64,000 nucleotides of DNA from Nereocystis luetkeana (lineage: Eukaryota; Sar; Phaeophyceae; Laminariales; Laminariaceae): NCBI GenBank assembly GCA_031213475.1, contig JARUPZ010000010.1, positions 11,703,917-11,767,916 on the forward strand, given 5' to 3'. Position 1 is the stretch's first letter; every line of letters starts with the position of its first letter. The notes beneath the pieces are model-generated. The model searched no databases. It had not been told where the DNA came from and saw only the letters and a program-made list of their open reading frames with translations. The translations under genes and the position numbers were made by a program. Positions 10,490 to 23,700 of this stretch are shown in pieces.

Positions 10490-12767
10490 AAGGCGCTTCG
10501 CTCCGCGGGCAGCCTACTCCGCCCGCTACGCTCGCTCTGGAAGAAAAAGTACATGTCGAATTACGCGAAGCGGACAGAACGTCGATGATTGAACATACCA
10601 GGTATATTTCTATGATTTTTGTATAGTTGCAAATTGGCGACTTGATAATGCCAAGAGTCACATGCCGTACGTACTGGTACATACATACCCCAGGTAGGGC
10701 ACTGACTTTCTTCTTTCGATATGCTGTATGCTATGTACCTGGTATGTACGCACGAGAAAGCACAGCATGGCACAGAGGCACAGCACAGCAGCACTGCAAA
10801 GCTACGAAAACGAAACCGAAAAATTCGGAAAGAGAAAAAAATCCCCGTCCCCTCTCATGTAACAATTGTCTGCTCCTGGAACACCTTGCACCAGTCAAAG
10901 AAGAAAAATGAAAAAAAATGAACAGCAGAGCTTCTCTCTCAGCCTCGTACGCCGCCCGCCCCTCTCTCGACCACCTCGCCACCGATTCGGTCCGTGTAAA
11001 GCTTTCCTCCCTCTCTGTCACAGTGATCCCCGTTGCCCGCCACGCGTGAAGCCCGGTGCTCACCGTGACCCTCGTTCGCCAGCTCGACGATGTCGATGGT
11101 CAGACGGGCGTTCGTCTCTTTGTATAGTTCATAGTGGTCGCAAAAATAAGCACCGCTTGAATGCTAGCTTGCAATCCCGAACGTACCTTATGGACTCGAA
11201 CATACTCAGTCTAATTTTTCAGATGGATGAAAAACAGAGCCCATTCATGCTTCCCTTGTGTCTTGAGGCACACACAACGCCTAGCCACGAAAACCGCGAC
11301 CGCACTCCTTGCAACCCCCCCTCTAACCGCCAGCATCTGCCGACACCCGCGACGGCGCCGGGCTCGCCCGCGTCACCGTGCTCCGACTACACACACGCAC
11401 ACGAAACGGAAGAAGAAAAAAGGGAAAAATACTAAAAGTGCAAAAGAAATTTCAACCAGCCGGTGAAAAAAAGCGAAAGAGAGCCTCCCAAACCGCTAAA
11501 AAAACAAAATCGACTTTTTCCTTTTCCGAGATTTGTTTTCTATTGTTCCGGGAAAAAAAGCGTGGCACGAGAAGCAAGCACGCAAAGAAAGCAAAGAACG
11601 CGAATACAGCAAGGATCGTAGAAGCGACAAAAAACCGTGGGAGACTCGCTGAGCGTGAGGCAGGTACTTATGATCACGTGATTTTAGGAAAAGGGTAACT
11701 TTAAGTATGTGTATATAGATATGCTGTTCTGACGAGGTATGGCTTTGTAACGGAACTGAAGGGATTTTTTGCCGACGGTATTATTTTCGGCTTCGGCTAT
11801 CGGCGACCACCACCCCGACCGGGAAGTCTAACCCGAACCCTAACCAGAGGCCTGCCTGGTTGGTGTGCCAGCTAATCGTTGTGCTTGGAAAGGCTCTGTT
11901 TGCTGTTTGGGCACGTCTAGGGATGTTCACCTGAACGGACAGATGTATGTAAGATCCTGGTACACTCGTACGCCTCATGATGTGGGGTGCGTGGCCACTG
12001 TAAGTCAAGAGGCGAAATGTTTCGATTTCATCTACGGTACGTGTATACATCGAGCTGCACTACCAGTACGTATCCTGGTTATTAGAGCAATGTTGCAGCT
12101 ACAACCATGAATACACCAATACCTGGTGCATACCAGTATGACTGAACTGGGTCAGTGCGTGGTTACTTTTGCTGACATGAGTGCCCTAGACCCTTTAGGT
12201 TGTTTTTCATACCGAAGGCGCCCCCGCTAGGAAGAAGAGTCAATTTGGCGTCAAGGCTCATTTTTTTTTCATCTTGTTGCCACCAGCAAGTACAGCCTGT
12301 GTGCTATATTTTGTTACGGAATTTAGTGTGGCACCCGGCTCTGCACACCATTATTTCGGCCACCTGTCTTATTGGTCGTGAGAAAACGAGCCTCAGTTTA
12401 TTACTACCGAACTTTTTAAGAACGGGCGCCCTGCCCTCTGTACTATCAATAGTGTATAGGGTACCCTATGCCCCCCCCGACAAGAAACAGCTACTATTAA
12501 TAGTAATGTGGACAAGTCTTAAGACCTCATTGTGACTCCATCCTCGAACAAATTGAGCATACGCTATCACCTGGTATATAACAGGTGGGATTTAGTGAAG
12601 CGCTCGCCGTGCGGACAATTTCTCAATCTGATTTTATTGGCACCCCCCACAAAGTGAGCCTTGTGTTATTATTCTTATCAGTCTCGTTCTTATTTGTGGA
12701 CCTGCACTGCCGCTGCTGCGTGGTGTATTTTCTCCCCGGGCCCGCTCGCTGCTGTTGTCGTTTGCAG
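10490..12767. promoter_or_regulatory. Upstream region of the peroxiredoxin-like gene; first exon(s) unplaced
   Basis: The downstream gene must begin here, because its first recognised exon at 12768 opens in mid-protein in phase 0 behind a clear acceptor. A pyrimidine-rich tract (about 10925-11060) followed by a C- and A-rich stretch (11280-11640) looks like a promoter/5' leader. Several ATG-initiated frames end near possible donors (for example GTAAGA at about 11950), but none gives a convincing N-terminus with phase 0. Confidence 0.35.
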
Positions 12768-15700
12768 TTGCTTCGAGGCGTGAGAGTCAAGCGCGCATCC
12801 AGCGGGGACGATATCGATCTCCTTGATGCGTGGGAGGCAAAGGCCGGCAAAAAGACCATCGTGGCTTTCTTCACGCACACCGCCGACTTCAACTCGTGGT
12901 GAGGCACGGCCAGAGCGGGCTCGAACACTCAGACACCTCCGACAGATCTATCATCTACGGCTAGATCATCACCTATAGATCATCTCGATCCCAACCTGCT
13001 GTAGTGATGTGCAGTGCAAAATCTGCATATCATACTACAGGTCCAACCCGGGAAACATGTGCCACGTAGATCATGCAGGTCTTAATGCTCCCACCCTGCA
13101 GCATGAGCTAGATCCTACAGATTAGGAATCTATATGCCCTATAAAATGTAGCTCATGATCTATCTGTAGATTATCTGTCCCACTGTACGTGTGAACACGT
13201 ACCGCTCTATCCGGCGATTGAAATACAGTTCCGTGAGGAATACCCAAACGACGCTTACATGTTCCTGGCCGAACGGTACCTCTCGGGTGCAGTACAAGTA
13301 TGGTATTGCAACAGAGTGAATTAAATATCAGTCATTCGTACCTTTCATGTTATACATGATACAACCGTATTGTGTGGTATGGAGAGCAGACTTGATAACG
13401 ATCTGGTATCTTTCCGGTATAGTAGCCGACTGGTGGGACGACAGCCAATATTGCCAACATCAACAACTGCGTAGGGCTGTGGGCTGGGTTGACTTCCCGG
13501 CTAGTTAGTAGTTGGCCGGCGAAACCAAGCCTGCCATTGACATGGAAATCCAAACAGCCGAATAGTTGTAAAGAGTTGGCCCCGCTGCAACTAACTATAA
13601 TACCTGGCCCACTACGACCTAGTTGGCGACTTTTTCTCATCCAACATCACTGACTACTCAGTTAACCTCTCACGGGGAGAAATGGCAACGTTTGAGACCT
13701 TCGAAACAAGCTTGCATCCGCGCAAAACACAAATGAAAAAAACCCGACGACTTTGATTGCTGGCTGCCACTATCAATACCTCATACTGCCGCTGCTACCC
13801 ACCGCTGCTGCTATTAATACCTTGTGGCTTAACCTCAGGGAGTACGCACAGAAGCTTCGGCATTACCTTCCTCAGATTGACGACGCAGGCGTCGAAGTGG
13901 TGGGAGTTAGCCTGGGCACTGTCGAGGCTGCTAGAGACTTTTGCGGGGAGACTGGATTCCCGCTGGACAACATGTTCATGGTGAGCAAATATTATATTGT
14001 TCATAGTAGATGCTACTCCGGAGGGCCCTAACCCTGAGGCAGGCGCAATTCGACGCGAGGCAACGAGGGAAGAAAGAGCTGGAGTCTTCTAGTGATTCAA
14101 ATGAAGGCACAAACCGAAGTGGCGAGGGAGGAAGGAGGAGAGCCTGCTATGTGGTTCCAAATCCGAGTTTCGAGTACGAGTAGGAGGGAAAGAGCAAAGA
14201 AGAACGAATATACTAAATGAGAGGAAGGGAAAAAAACAACATGGCAGCAGTCAGAACCCACGATGGAGGCATATTTTCACACGCGATAATTGGTTAGGAC
14301 TGCTGCAGCACTTTACTCCTCCCGTAAAAATACAAGACCGCGGTTTGGCTCCTTGACTGACCGCCCCCACGTTACACCGTTATTATAGTAAGGCCGAAAG
14401 AGACCTCGACGTGCCTAAACAAAACGCGACCCTCCCTTTAATAATGCCGCGTAGCAGAATAGCGTAATAGCACGATAACATGTTTCATGAGCCGTTCTGC
14501 GGTAGGGTTTCCAGTTTTTTACCCTGTTTGGGCAAACTGCAGTCACGTTTTGGGGACAAACCACTCAAATCCTAAGTACTTTGTCCCCGGAGCGGGACTG
14601 CAGTCCTACAAAGGGTTTGGCCTCAAACGTTTCTGACTGGCGGGGCTTTTCAACCGAGGACTGACTACTGCATACAGCACTGTAGTACCCACTGCGTGAG
14701 TATTTTTACGGTACCTACTCCACACGTCGAACCGGATCATCTACACATTTCGGAGTATATATATATATATTCCTGAGTTGTATTATCTATGAATAGCTCA
14801 TGTTTCCGGGTGGGAGCCGTATAGCCTGCATGAGGATGTACTGTAGGACATACATAGCTCCTGGGTCCGTTGGATGTTGTACTACTACCGATCCTCACAA
14901 CACCTCATAACGGCAGGTCAAGATGTAGATGGTCTAGATGATCTATCTGTAGATGATCTGTCCGACGCGTCCTGCATTCTTCGCGATGTACGCACTCGAA
15001 GCCCATGGTTGTATGTATCGAGCTTGGCTTCCGTTGTCTTTTTTTTTTATCGGTTGTCGGGTGAATCATGAAAATTCTTCATGCGAGGACCCTCAGAAAG
15101 ATAGATGTTGCTATACGGTACTATACTTGACGGCCCCACTGCAGCACGCGTCTGATGCTCAGATCATCACCCAGCCCCGTGCTGGTTGGATGGTTGCGAG
15201 GTGAAATATTTCAGTTCGAAGATGTTTTTGGAAAAATTCGGATGCCCGCTGTCGGTTGGCAAATTCCGTGCGCGAAGCATACATGCCTACCTGCACCCCC
15301 CGCACTCGTTGCAGTTTACGCCGTCTGTCTACTGTGCTGGTGTTGAGCGGCGTCGTGTTCCTGCCCTCTGCAGCCTTGTACAGCAGTACGATCCTGTATG
15401 TACCACGATAAACGGGTGTTTACCGCCGATACTTGAGCAGCAAGTGCTTGTACGAAGTTTCGTGTAATTAGTCAAACCCTCATTATCGTGTTACACGGCC
15501 GGTCGCCCCGGTGGCATAGTGGTCAACCTCGAACACTACTGGGGTTGATGTTGGAATTCGAACCTCGCCGTGAGAAAATTGTTAATTTGCCAAACAAAAA
15601 GGGAGCCCACTGCCGAGAGCGCCGATTAATACCGTGGGTAGGCGCAGGCGACGCGAGTCGACGAGAGAGAAAACGTTGGGCCCTTCTCGCGATAAGAATG

Positions 15701-18116
15701 CCTTCCAAGGTACGTAACGCAGTGAGGAGGGAGGAGAAGAGCCTGATATGTGACCCCGGATCTGAGCTACTCCTACAGTAGGAGGGAGGGGAAAGAAGGG
15801 CGAAGAATATGAAATTGGGGCTGAACGAAAACAAATGCAACTGTGATTAATGCTCGCAAGCTTGTGTAGAAATTTAGTAGGTGGGGCTGGCCATCAATCC
15901 ATCCATCCATCCATCCATCCATTCACCCACCCATCCATGCATCCATTCATCCACCCATCCACGCATCCATCCATGTGGCCATGTGGCGTGATCGAATCTC
16001 AGGATGCCACCGGAGAGGCGTATTCCGCGCTGGGCTACTCTAACGGGTTCGATCCAAAGCTACCCGGGGGCAAGAAGGTCAACCCTTACCTCAGACTGCT
16101 GCCCATGTTGGCCGGCATCGGGTGAGAAGTTAGCCGTTCGCGGCTGGGCGTCCTTTGATTTCATGTCTAAGTGTGCCGATTTCCGAGATACGAACGGTCT
16201 GTTGAATATTATCACTGCTATCCTAGAAGAGATTACTGACCCACTAAGATTCCGAAAAAGGGGCCTTCTGTGAAGCGGGTCTAGCAGGTATTGCCGCGAT
16301 AATCAGCGTCCCGCCTCTTGCTCACCTCTTTGAAGACCGGATCTCAACTGCGTTCGTTCGTCGTCCTCGTCCAGTGACGGTCGGGCGGTTTGGACCGTGC
16401 GAAAAACCCTTACCATTGACGTGAACTACAGTACTAATATGACTGCAGTGTACTAGCCATTGCTGTGTGTTGTGTATTGTCTATTGCCTCGTATATTTTA
16501 TTGGCGGTTGGCAAGTTGTACGTATGGCGTACTACTCTGTAGTGCGTACAGCTAGCTGTCTGTGTATGTTGCACAACAGGGCACCAGGGATTTTCGATCT
16601 GACGCAACGCCCACGTTTTGTCCTTGCTGTTATCTTTTTCGCTGGGCTCCTGCTTCTCGTGCGCCACGCTCGCAGATCGCCGGGTACAATTCAGGCGGTG
16701 AGTCAGTGTGTACTTTACTTACACTGCTTTTATAGGCCTGTTGCCCACCCTTGATGCTGGGCTTCATATTTGTTTTCTTTGCCTGCTGGCCGCGTGTTTT
16801 GTTGTTTTTGTTGTTATTCTCTCAACTCATCGCCAAACTCTAGTCCGTGGTCACAGGACATGCTCCAATAATTCTGGTATGAGAGAATACCTCTGGAAAA
16901 AATCACAACAAAAATACTACGCGTAACGTACCAAGTGCTAACATCAGCAAAGCAGAAGCAGAAAAGCAGCAGTGCCCAATCAATATCCGTCGCACAACCT
17001 AATTTCTCCCCGCCACCTACACCTACGCCCGGGCGCGTGTTGCTTATCCTCGTGTGTAGGTTTTGAGAGGCTACGTCGGAGACCCGGACGCCAATGCAGA
17101 CTGGATTTCGAGCGCTCTCAGCATGGTCGACAACAAGGAGTTTGACTTCCTTGGGAAGCGCGGCTCCAGACCTCTTGAGGTCGCTACTCTTCGCCTCCAA
17201 AACATGCGCCAGATCGTGACCAAGTGGAATAAGCTAGCGCCCCCCGACAAGGAGCTGATTACCCAACAGGGCGGCACGCTTGTGTTCGACGGTACCAAGA
17301 AGGTTTACAGCTTTAAGGACAAGGTGAGTCATCCGGTAACGTTCCTGTGCCCCCCCCCCCCCCCCCCCCCCCAAGCCGAAAATGATCGTACAGCTTCATG
17401 AAAGCCTTCGATTTTTTTATTTCGTACTCGGATACTATTGACATTGTAGGGAGCCAAACAGGGTGCTGGGTTACGTATGCTTGTGTTTTTTTTTCCCCTC
17501 CTGCTTTGAACGGGTTTCAGGTTCTTGGCGACGACTCGGGCGGGGGGGGGGGGGGGTACTGATTTGTTGCCTACATTAGATATTCGACCATTCACCACGC
17601 ATCCCTTTAGAGACAGGGCACCGGGGGGGGTCCCGGATCGCGAGAAACAGCACTATTACAAGTGTAATTAGTTGCAGCTGGAGGTCGACGCAACCACGCA
17701 CGCCGATATTTTCGTGTTTCTTAGCCAGAGTGACAGGTAGCAATACGTAGCCCGCGTTTTCTTGTCAGCCCTTTTTGTGATGAGTAACGTTGCGTGTGTA
17801 GTTTTTGAAGGGAACACTCAGGATAGCCGCCCCGTCAGACTCTTCCGCCAAGCTCTTCCTTCAGATTTTCTGCAAAATATTTGGGTCAGCTTTTTTCCTT
17901 TCCGTGCGCTTAACTGCGCGGCGTTGTGGCAGATTCCTCATCTGTACAGTGTGTACCGCCACCAAGCAGCCGCTCTAAAATTAGACCTACCTCCCTGTCA
18001 ACCCAGTGAACGTCCGCGTCCATTCCCTCCCTTTCCTTCCCGCGATTGAATTTCAGGGCATCTTGGTCTACACTGACGTCCTGGAGATGCTGAAGGCGAT
18101 CGGAGTCAAGCTGTAG
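12768..18116 (+). CDS. Peroxiredoxin-like (AhpC/TSA-type thioredoxin-fold) protein, 5' end missing
   Basis: Six exons join in phase: 12768-12898, 13839-13980, 16003-16121, 16676-16697 (22 nt), 17060-17323 and 18057-18116 with stop TAG. They total 738 nt, 245 residues. Every intron is GT-AG with donors of GTGAGN type. The product shows the peroxiredoxin-like fold: a [16 protein letters not shown] strand-turn (about residues 29-44), helix [13 protein letters not shown], strand [10 protein letters not shown], helix [16 protein letters not shown], then [11 protein letters not shown], and a C-terminal part with [28 protein letters not shown] and [12 protein letters not shown]. The place where active peroxiredoxins carry the peroxidatic cysteine (CPxC type) reads ADFNSW, so thiol peroxidase activity is doubtful; family homologues of this non-cysteine type are known to me in plastid lineages (recollection, unsearched). 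The N-terminus, hence any targeting signal, lies upstream and was not found. Introns host two SINE copies and two GATC-rich elements. Confidence 0.85.
12946..13182. mobile_element. GATC-rich TIR element
   Basis: Begins CGACAGATCTATCATCTACG and ends ATCTGTAGATTATCTGTCC, an imperfect terminal inverted repeat of about 25 bp. The interior carries CATGCAGGTCTTAATGCTCC and CCCACCCTGCAGCATGAGCT. It lies in the first recognised intron of the peroxiredoxin-like gene. Confidence 0.7.
14030..14225 (+). mobile_element. SINE, 5'-truncated
   Basis: Matches the 3' two-thirds of the full copy at 15501-15840: GGCGCAATTCGACGCGAGGC, GGAGGAAGGAGGAGAGCCTG, TATGTGGTTCCAAATCCGAG, AGTAGGAGGGAAAGAGCAAA. The tRNA-like head is missing. 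It lies in an intron of the peroxiredoxin-like gene. Confidence 0.7.
14790..14966. mobile_element. GATC-rich TIR element (one end)
   Basis: Carries CATGTTTCCGGGTGGGAGCC, CATAACGGCAGGTCAAGATG and ends ATCTGTAGATGATCTGTCCG, as in the other family members. Confidence 0.65.
15501..15840 (+). mobile_element. tRNA-derived SINE, nearly full length
   Basis: The head has a pol III A box (TGGCATAGTGG at 15512-15522) and a B box (GGAATTCGAACC at 15553-15564) with tRNA spacing. The body contains GCAGGCGACGCGAGTCGACG, CTCGCGATAAGAATGCC, GTGACCCCGGATCTGAG and TACTCCTACAGTAGGAGGGA. Truncated relatives occur at 14030, 34560, 47380 and, inverted, 57650. It is intronic, sense-oriented to the host gene. No tRNA cloverleaf can be completed, so it is not a functional tRNA gene. 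Confidence 0.8.
15889..15976. repeat. (CCAT)n microsatellite
   Basis: ATCC/ATTC/ACCC tetranucleotide variants repeat about 20 times, ending 26 bp before the exon at 16003 and so forming its pyrimidine-rich 3' intron end. Confidence 0.9.
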
Positions 18117-20771
18117 ACGTTTGGTTGAGCTTCTCGCCCCCCCTCAACCCCTTTGTGGCTTGGTTGTTCGTTTCGTGCGTGATTAGATTACGCGTATGGA
18201 GGGGAAACATGCCGTGCCGAAAATAGATGACGATTACAGCGTCAGTCACACAAAACAGCCGAGGCTACTGTAATAGGGCATGTGTCCGAATTTCAACATG
18301 GTGAACACAGGGAGATATTCCATGCGCTCTTCGTAGACGGTTTATTACACGACACAAACCATTTTATAGCTACGTCGCTAACACTAGACTTCGAAAGGGG
18401 TGTGACGTTATAAACCCCTTAACGACTAAATGCAACCCACGTTTTGGGTGTGAATTACCTTGGAATTAGAGACGGCTTTGTTCGCCGTTGTATAATGTAC
18501 CGGGTAAGGGTCATCAACTTGAACGGGAGAGGCTTTGCCAGCGGCGGCCGTAATGATTCGGTCGGCGCGCGGAGCGTTGCAAGACGCGGCGCACCCTTCC
18601 CATTTGGACAGCTGGGCCGACGAAGTTGGTTTGGCCATTTTCGACCCAGGAAGCAGGTTGATTTTATTTCGACCGAATCAAATGGTTGATTCATTCAAAC
18701 AGCGGAAGATGCTGTTGATTAATTCCGACGAAGGAAAGTTGGGGGACTCATTACGACCGAGGAATGACTCATTCTGACCGAGGAAGTTGGTTGGCCATTC
18801 CGGTAGAGAGAGCTGGCTGATTGTTTAGGGGAGAGCTGGCTGGCTGAGTCCAGGACATCTGGCTATTTGATAGTGATGGATGGCTAGGAATGTTGCCTTT
18901 TTTTCGTGTGTACAGCGGCAGCAGTATCCGTGACTTTGTTTTACTCTCCAGGTTGAAGTCTGAAGAATTTTTTACAATCTACGATATTTTTTGTGAACAA
19001 GCTGTGGTCACACGTGTTTACTCTCCCTCCCTCCGCGGCACACGCCTTGGTTTTTATCGCGCAAAGGTTCAACGCAGCATTCTCACTGCTTCATCGATTC
19101 TCATATTTTTTTTTCGCCATTCTTTCGCGCTTTCGGCGAGACATCGGACGACACAAAGAAAAAGTTTTCCCGGAATTCGAATCCCCTACGTACCTTTCGC
19201 CAGCGGAGTCCTCAGTCTACCAGCTACATCACTCTGTATGACGTCACCGGTCGACAACGGACTTTCCAATATAATCATCACTTTATGTCATACGACAATG
19301 ACCAGCTAAGGTAAGAAAACCACAGCACAAATACTTTTTAGAGATATGGGTCTAGTGACTACTTTTGCCTGGTGCGCATGATGAGTCCATTGCGTGAGTG
19401 CGGTAGCCCGTTAAAGAACAGACGTGCCTTCGGTGTGACGGTACACACGGCACGGCGGAATGAAGTTGTTTGAAAAAGGGATCAAATTCATGAAAGTACC
19501 TCGTGCTCACAATCGTCCCTCTGTTCAAAGTATGTTTTCTGAGTGATGGAAAATCTTTGGATGGCTGAATCCAAGACTCTACCCTTTAAAATGCCTCGTG
19601 CATCTTGCGTTAGGAATACAGGGAATTGTGCACTGACAATGACGGCACCAAAAGTCGGAACGCCGGTTCGGACAACCGAACCTCAAAATCGGAAATGCAT
19701 GACAACCGAACCTGTATCGACTCCTGCTGTAGCCATCGGCGTGCGGAGCGCCACGACGATGCATTGACAAACGTATTTACAAACCAGACCCTTTCGAACA
19801 TGTTCAAACTGTCAGATGGGCTACCAAAAACAAAGGATTGATTCTACTCGGGGAAGAGTGGATTATCGTCGCTCTTTCGCCTCCCTGGTCTGAGCAGCTG
19901 GAGCAGCGCCACTGCCGGCTCCACCTCCCAAACTTCGTCGTACGAAAATATGCGGTTTCCTCGGTCAGGGTCGTACGAAAACGTCGTTCGCCCCACGACG
20001 TCGATGGTCGGACCTGTTAAGAAAACAATGAGACAAGAGGTCTGATTGGAAGGAGGAAACTATCGTGAAACCCGCAAGATAACACACCTCCTATGATCTT
20101 TCGAGCCGATTTTTTCCAGAACAATGGAGGCACACGCACCTAAGATGGTGGCTCGTCGAGGCCTTCCCGTAGACGAGTCGCTCGGTATTTGCAATTTTCC
20201 CGTTGTGAAGACGTCCGAGGGGGTGTGATGGCGCGTGCTATACGGTACCACTATAAAAAGCTGTTCGGCTACTCAAGTCAGACCATCACCAGTTACATCC
20301 CGAGTATTTTTCCGAGAGCGTGTGCGTGGCGTGTTAGTGTTACACCGTTATATCTACCAAATACGTCAGCGCGTCCAGTGTCCGTCCTGATTCTGCGCCC
20401 AGCAGTAGTAGGGAGGTACAAGTCATGTGGTCGCAGACTACGAGAAGGAGAAAACTAACGTCATCGGAAAAATTATCGAGGTAAGCCAACAAAACGCCAA
20501 CATACAGGGTACGAAAAAACAGGACATAACAAAAAAAATGGGCGCAGTTCTCGGTATTCTAGAGGACTAGGCAGAAAGTCGCGCCGATAATGATTGGAGT
20601 CCATCGTCTATCCGCGGCACCCTCAAGCATCCTAACGAGCACAAGTCATGAACAACTCGGAATAATAAGACATGGCGAAATTGTACCACTAGGTAGTGGA
20701 ACTCGCACGGTCGACGACAACATGATGAACCGCTGGACATTCTCCCGTCGCGGGCCAACTGTCCAAAGATA
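18117..20771. other. Convergent intergenic spacer
   Basis: Lies between the stop of the + peroxiredoxin-like gene and the stop of the - DUF2358 gene and should hold both 3' UTRs. Open frames such as 18890-19309 (+) have no recognisable content. A GACCGAGGAA/GTTGGTTTGGCCATT phrase recurs around 18610-18800. A phase-able small open patch with a good donor (GTAAGC) near 20415-20474 (+) could not be linked to any gene. Confidence 0.4.
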
Positions 20772-23700
20772 TCACCAAGCTTCCCAGGTATCATGGACCA
20801 GTTCACCGGGACGCACAAAGCTGCCAAGAGGACAAGGAACGAGTTTTCCTTGAACACCAGTGCCGGCTGGACATCTTGCTTGAAGCGCTACCACTAGCGG
20901 ATAATTTCCCCCGATGGGAGTATGGGAGGGTCTGACTTACCCCAAGGAAGCCGGAGGTCGCCGACCATTCTCCATCGCGTCTGCACGCACGAGTCCTCCT
21001 ATGGCATCATACCAGATACAGTAGGTATTCAAAACACACGGAAAAGAACGCAGAAGGAATAAAAAAAAGACAACTTGCGACATGATGGTACTTCTGTGCG
21101 CCACGCATCGGTATCGGTGTGCATCGAGAACAAAGCGAAGCGGAGCTACAGCACGCAACCATCCACCTCTGGATACCACATCTCTACTTGCAGCTGCATG
21201 CGGTACGGGTTGTTCGTCATCAAGAAAAAACTATTGGCAGCAATCTTTCTCCGGAAGGAGCCAAAGTCTTGCACGTGTCGTATATTTGAAGACCTCGACA
21301 GGTCCATCCCGTTCGTAACTCTGGCCATTTTATCGACACGTGGAAGCCGCTGCGAGTACGTGGTGCAAATAAATCCCTACGAATGCTGTTTTCCTTCCGC
21401 TTCTCTCCCTTTTCACATTTTTTATAGTCGATTATCACCCCACCAAGGCGCCCCCAAAGAAAACGAGGCATCTTCTGGCGGGGTGATCTTGTGTGTGACC
21501 AGTATTCTCAAACAAACATAGAGGCATCTGTCGACCAAATCTGAGCGAACAAGCGGTTGTTCACTCGGCCGCCCGCAATAAAAATATCCAGATATTGATA
21601 CCCGATCGGTAAAGCTTATCGAGTGGGACAAAAGGCACAGCGGACTGCCAGCGGAGTGTCGCTTGCGTTGTGTATTACACATGTGTGAAACAGCTCAGAG
21701 CGAGGCAAAACGTAGTACCAGGTATCATATTGTTGTAATCTACTACTGGAGTATTCATACCGTACAGCAGCACAGGACACCTACTGTCACATCTACCGAA
21801 GTAAGAAAGCAGTGCCGGGCTTACACCTACTGTTACACTTGCTGTATCAAGAAGCAGACAACTTGGCGCAGGCTGGATTGATCTATTTATTATATGGGCA
21901 ATTGCGTGTTCTACGCTAACTTCACTATGCCACTCCCGCATCTATCACTCCCTGAAAATCTCAGTCTGGTATTAACAACAGTACAAGGAACTATGCACTG
22001 CACTACTGCCGTGCTACTGCTGTGCTACAGCTGTACTACTGTATGCACCTGCTGAAGGGTACACGAGTAGAGCACGGAGCGGCTGTTCCTGACGAGCTTG
22101 TCAAGCACCCCTTGAAGACTACCCACGTTGCGCTTGTACGTCGATAGTCCGGAGAAGGACAGCGTAGGGTCAGTAAAACTGCAATCCTCCTTCGTGTGCA
22201 CCAGGTATCGTTAGCAAAGAACGACGGGCCCAAGACGAAAACGGTAGACGACAATGGCGAGAACGCTTAAGGGGAAAGTGTTAACTCTTGTACTACGTGC
22301 TGCAAAAATATACATCACACCGATTGCCTGCATTTTCCTCCCAACACTGTGGGTGCAGTTCTGGACTAGGACGTTACCAAGAACAGGCGGCGAGAATCTC
22401 GCAGGGAAAAATGGGGTAATGCGAATGCTCGAGAGACAATAATGTGCATACTCGTACCAATCACTACAGCAATTCAAAACCGGAAGGCGAACAAAGTACT
22501 CGAGTAAGTATGCACAGGGATGCTTTGTTTGGCGAACCTGCTCAACACTTTAGGCATGGGTTTTTGTTGTTTGATGTTTTCCATGCGCATGCTGCCACTG
22601 GGTGTGACAATTTCGGTCGGCTTGCAACGCGCGCCGAGCACGGCCTAGCCTAGCCTCCCCTCCACACCGATTAAATTGAAACCCACCTCAAACAACGTCT
22701 TGCACATGCCGTTTTGAAAAAAACCCCACCTCATACAACGCCTCATTGATGTCGCCTGTCCACAGATAGTTCTTCGCGTACTCATTCTGTATGCCTGCTT
22801 CCAGCTCGCCCACAGATAAGGCAGCCTTAACCACCTGCAAGGCAAGTCAGGCCAAACCACAATTCGCCGCGGCGTACACCGCACGGCACAAGCAACAAAG
22901 CAGCAGTCGTTGGTGTCCAATGCCCAACAGACAGAAAGGGTGGAAGCATGTTGTATACCAGGTATTGCATATTTTAGAGTTGTACGCTTGTTTACGCGAT
23001 GGGTTCCCCAAAGCAGGTTGTTTGGCGTGTAGCATACCTGGCACTGCATAATACTGCAGATGGTGGGATGCAGGTAAATGTGAAAGGGCTCAGTTGGGTA
23101 GTGAGCGAGAAAGAGTACTCGCTGAAGCATAGTTTGTGGTGGGTGTCGTGAGGCTGAGGGCATGGATGGCCTTACACCAGTACTCCTTGACGCCAACACA
23201 AAAGCGGGGCAACAAAACCTCCCGCAGGGTTGCGATAACGTCGGGCTCGTCTACCCTACTGTACGTACTGCTTGTATCGTATACACCTTTGTGGTCTATC
23301 ATTGTGGACTGCTCAGAGGCTCAGAAGTAAATCGTGCGATGTTGTTGTTGGTGTACCGGAAGTTCAACTTCCAATGAAACTCTAACGCTAAACAAAGTAC
23401 TACTGCTGCTGTGCTCTAATCCTATCCCTGAGTGCGACCGTCTGGGATTCTTCAAATCCTCGGAATGAAGATGTACCAGTTAATAATAAGGGAGTTCAGT
23501 GCGGGCTATCAACCGTTGTGTCACACCTCGGACAGACATATCATGATCTATCTGATCTATCTGATCTGCCTGCAGTTGCTGATCTACTGTTCGTAGTTCC
23601 TCACCTGCCGTTGTGAGAGGTTATGCAAGAGCTGCATAGTACAGACCCAACCAAGGTACAACCAGTATGTCATGCAGATTATGCGGGTCCCATCCGGCAA

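Noticed and set aside
10866-11435. 189-codon plus-strand frame as first exon of the peroxiredoxin-like gene
   Set aside because: No phase-0 donor, odd S/P/H/K-rich content and no targeting signature; kept only as upstream region.
12585-12767. Extension of the first peroxiredoxin-like exon upstream
   Set aside because: The stretch is pyrimidine-rich and ends in TTTGCAG, a typical intron 3' end; the homologous part starts after it.
15501-15580. Functional tRNA gene
   Set aside because: A and B boxes are present but the acceptor and anticodon stems do not form; the sequence is the head of a SINE.
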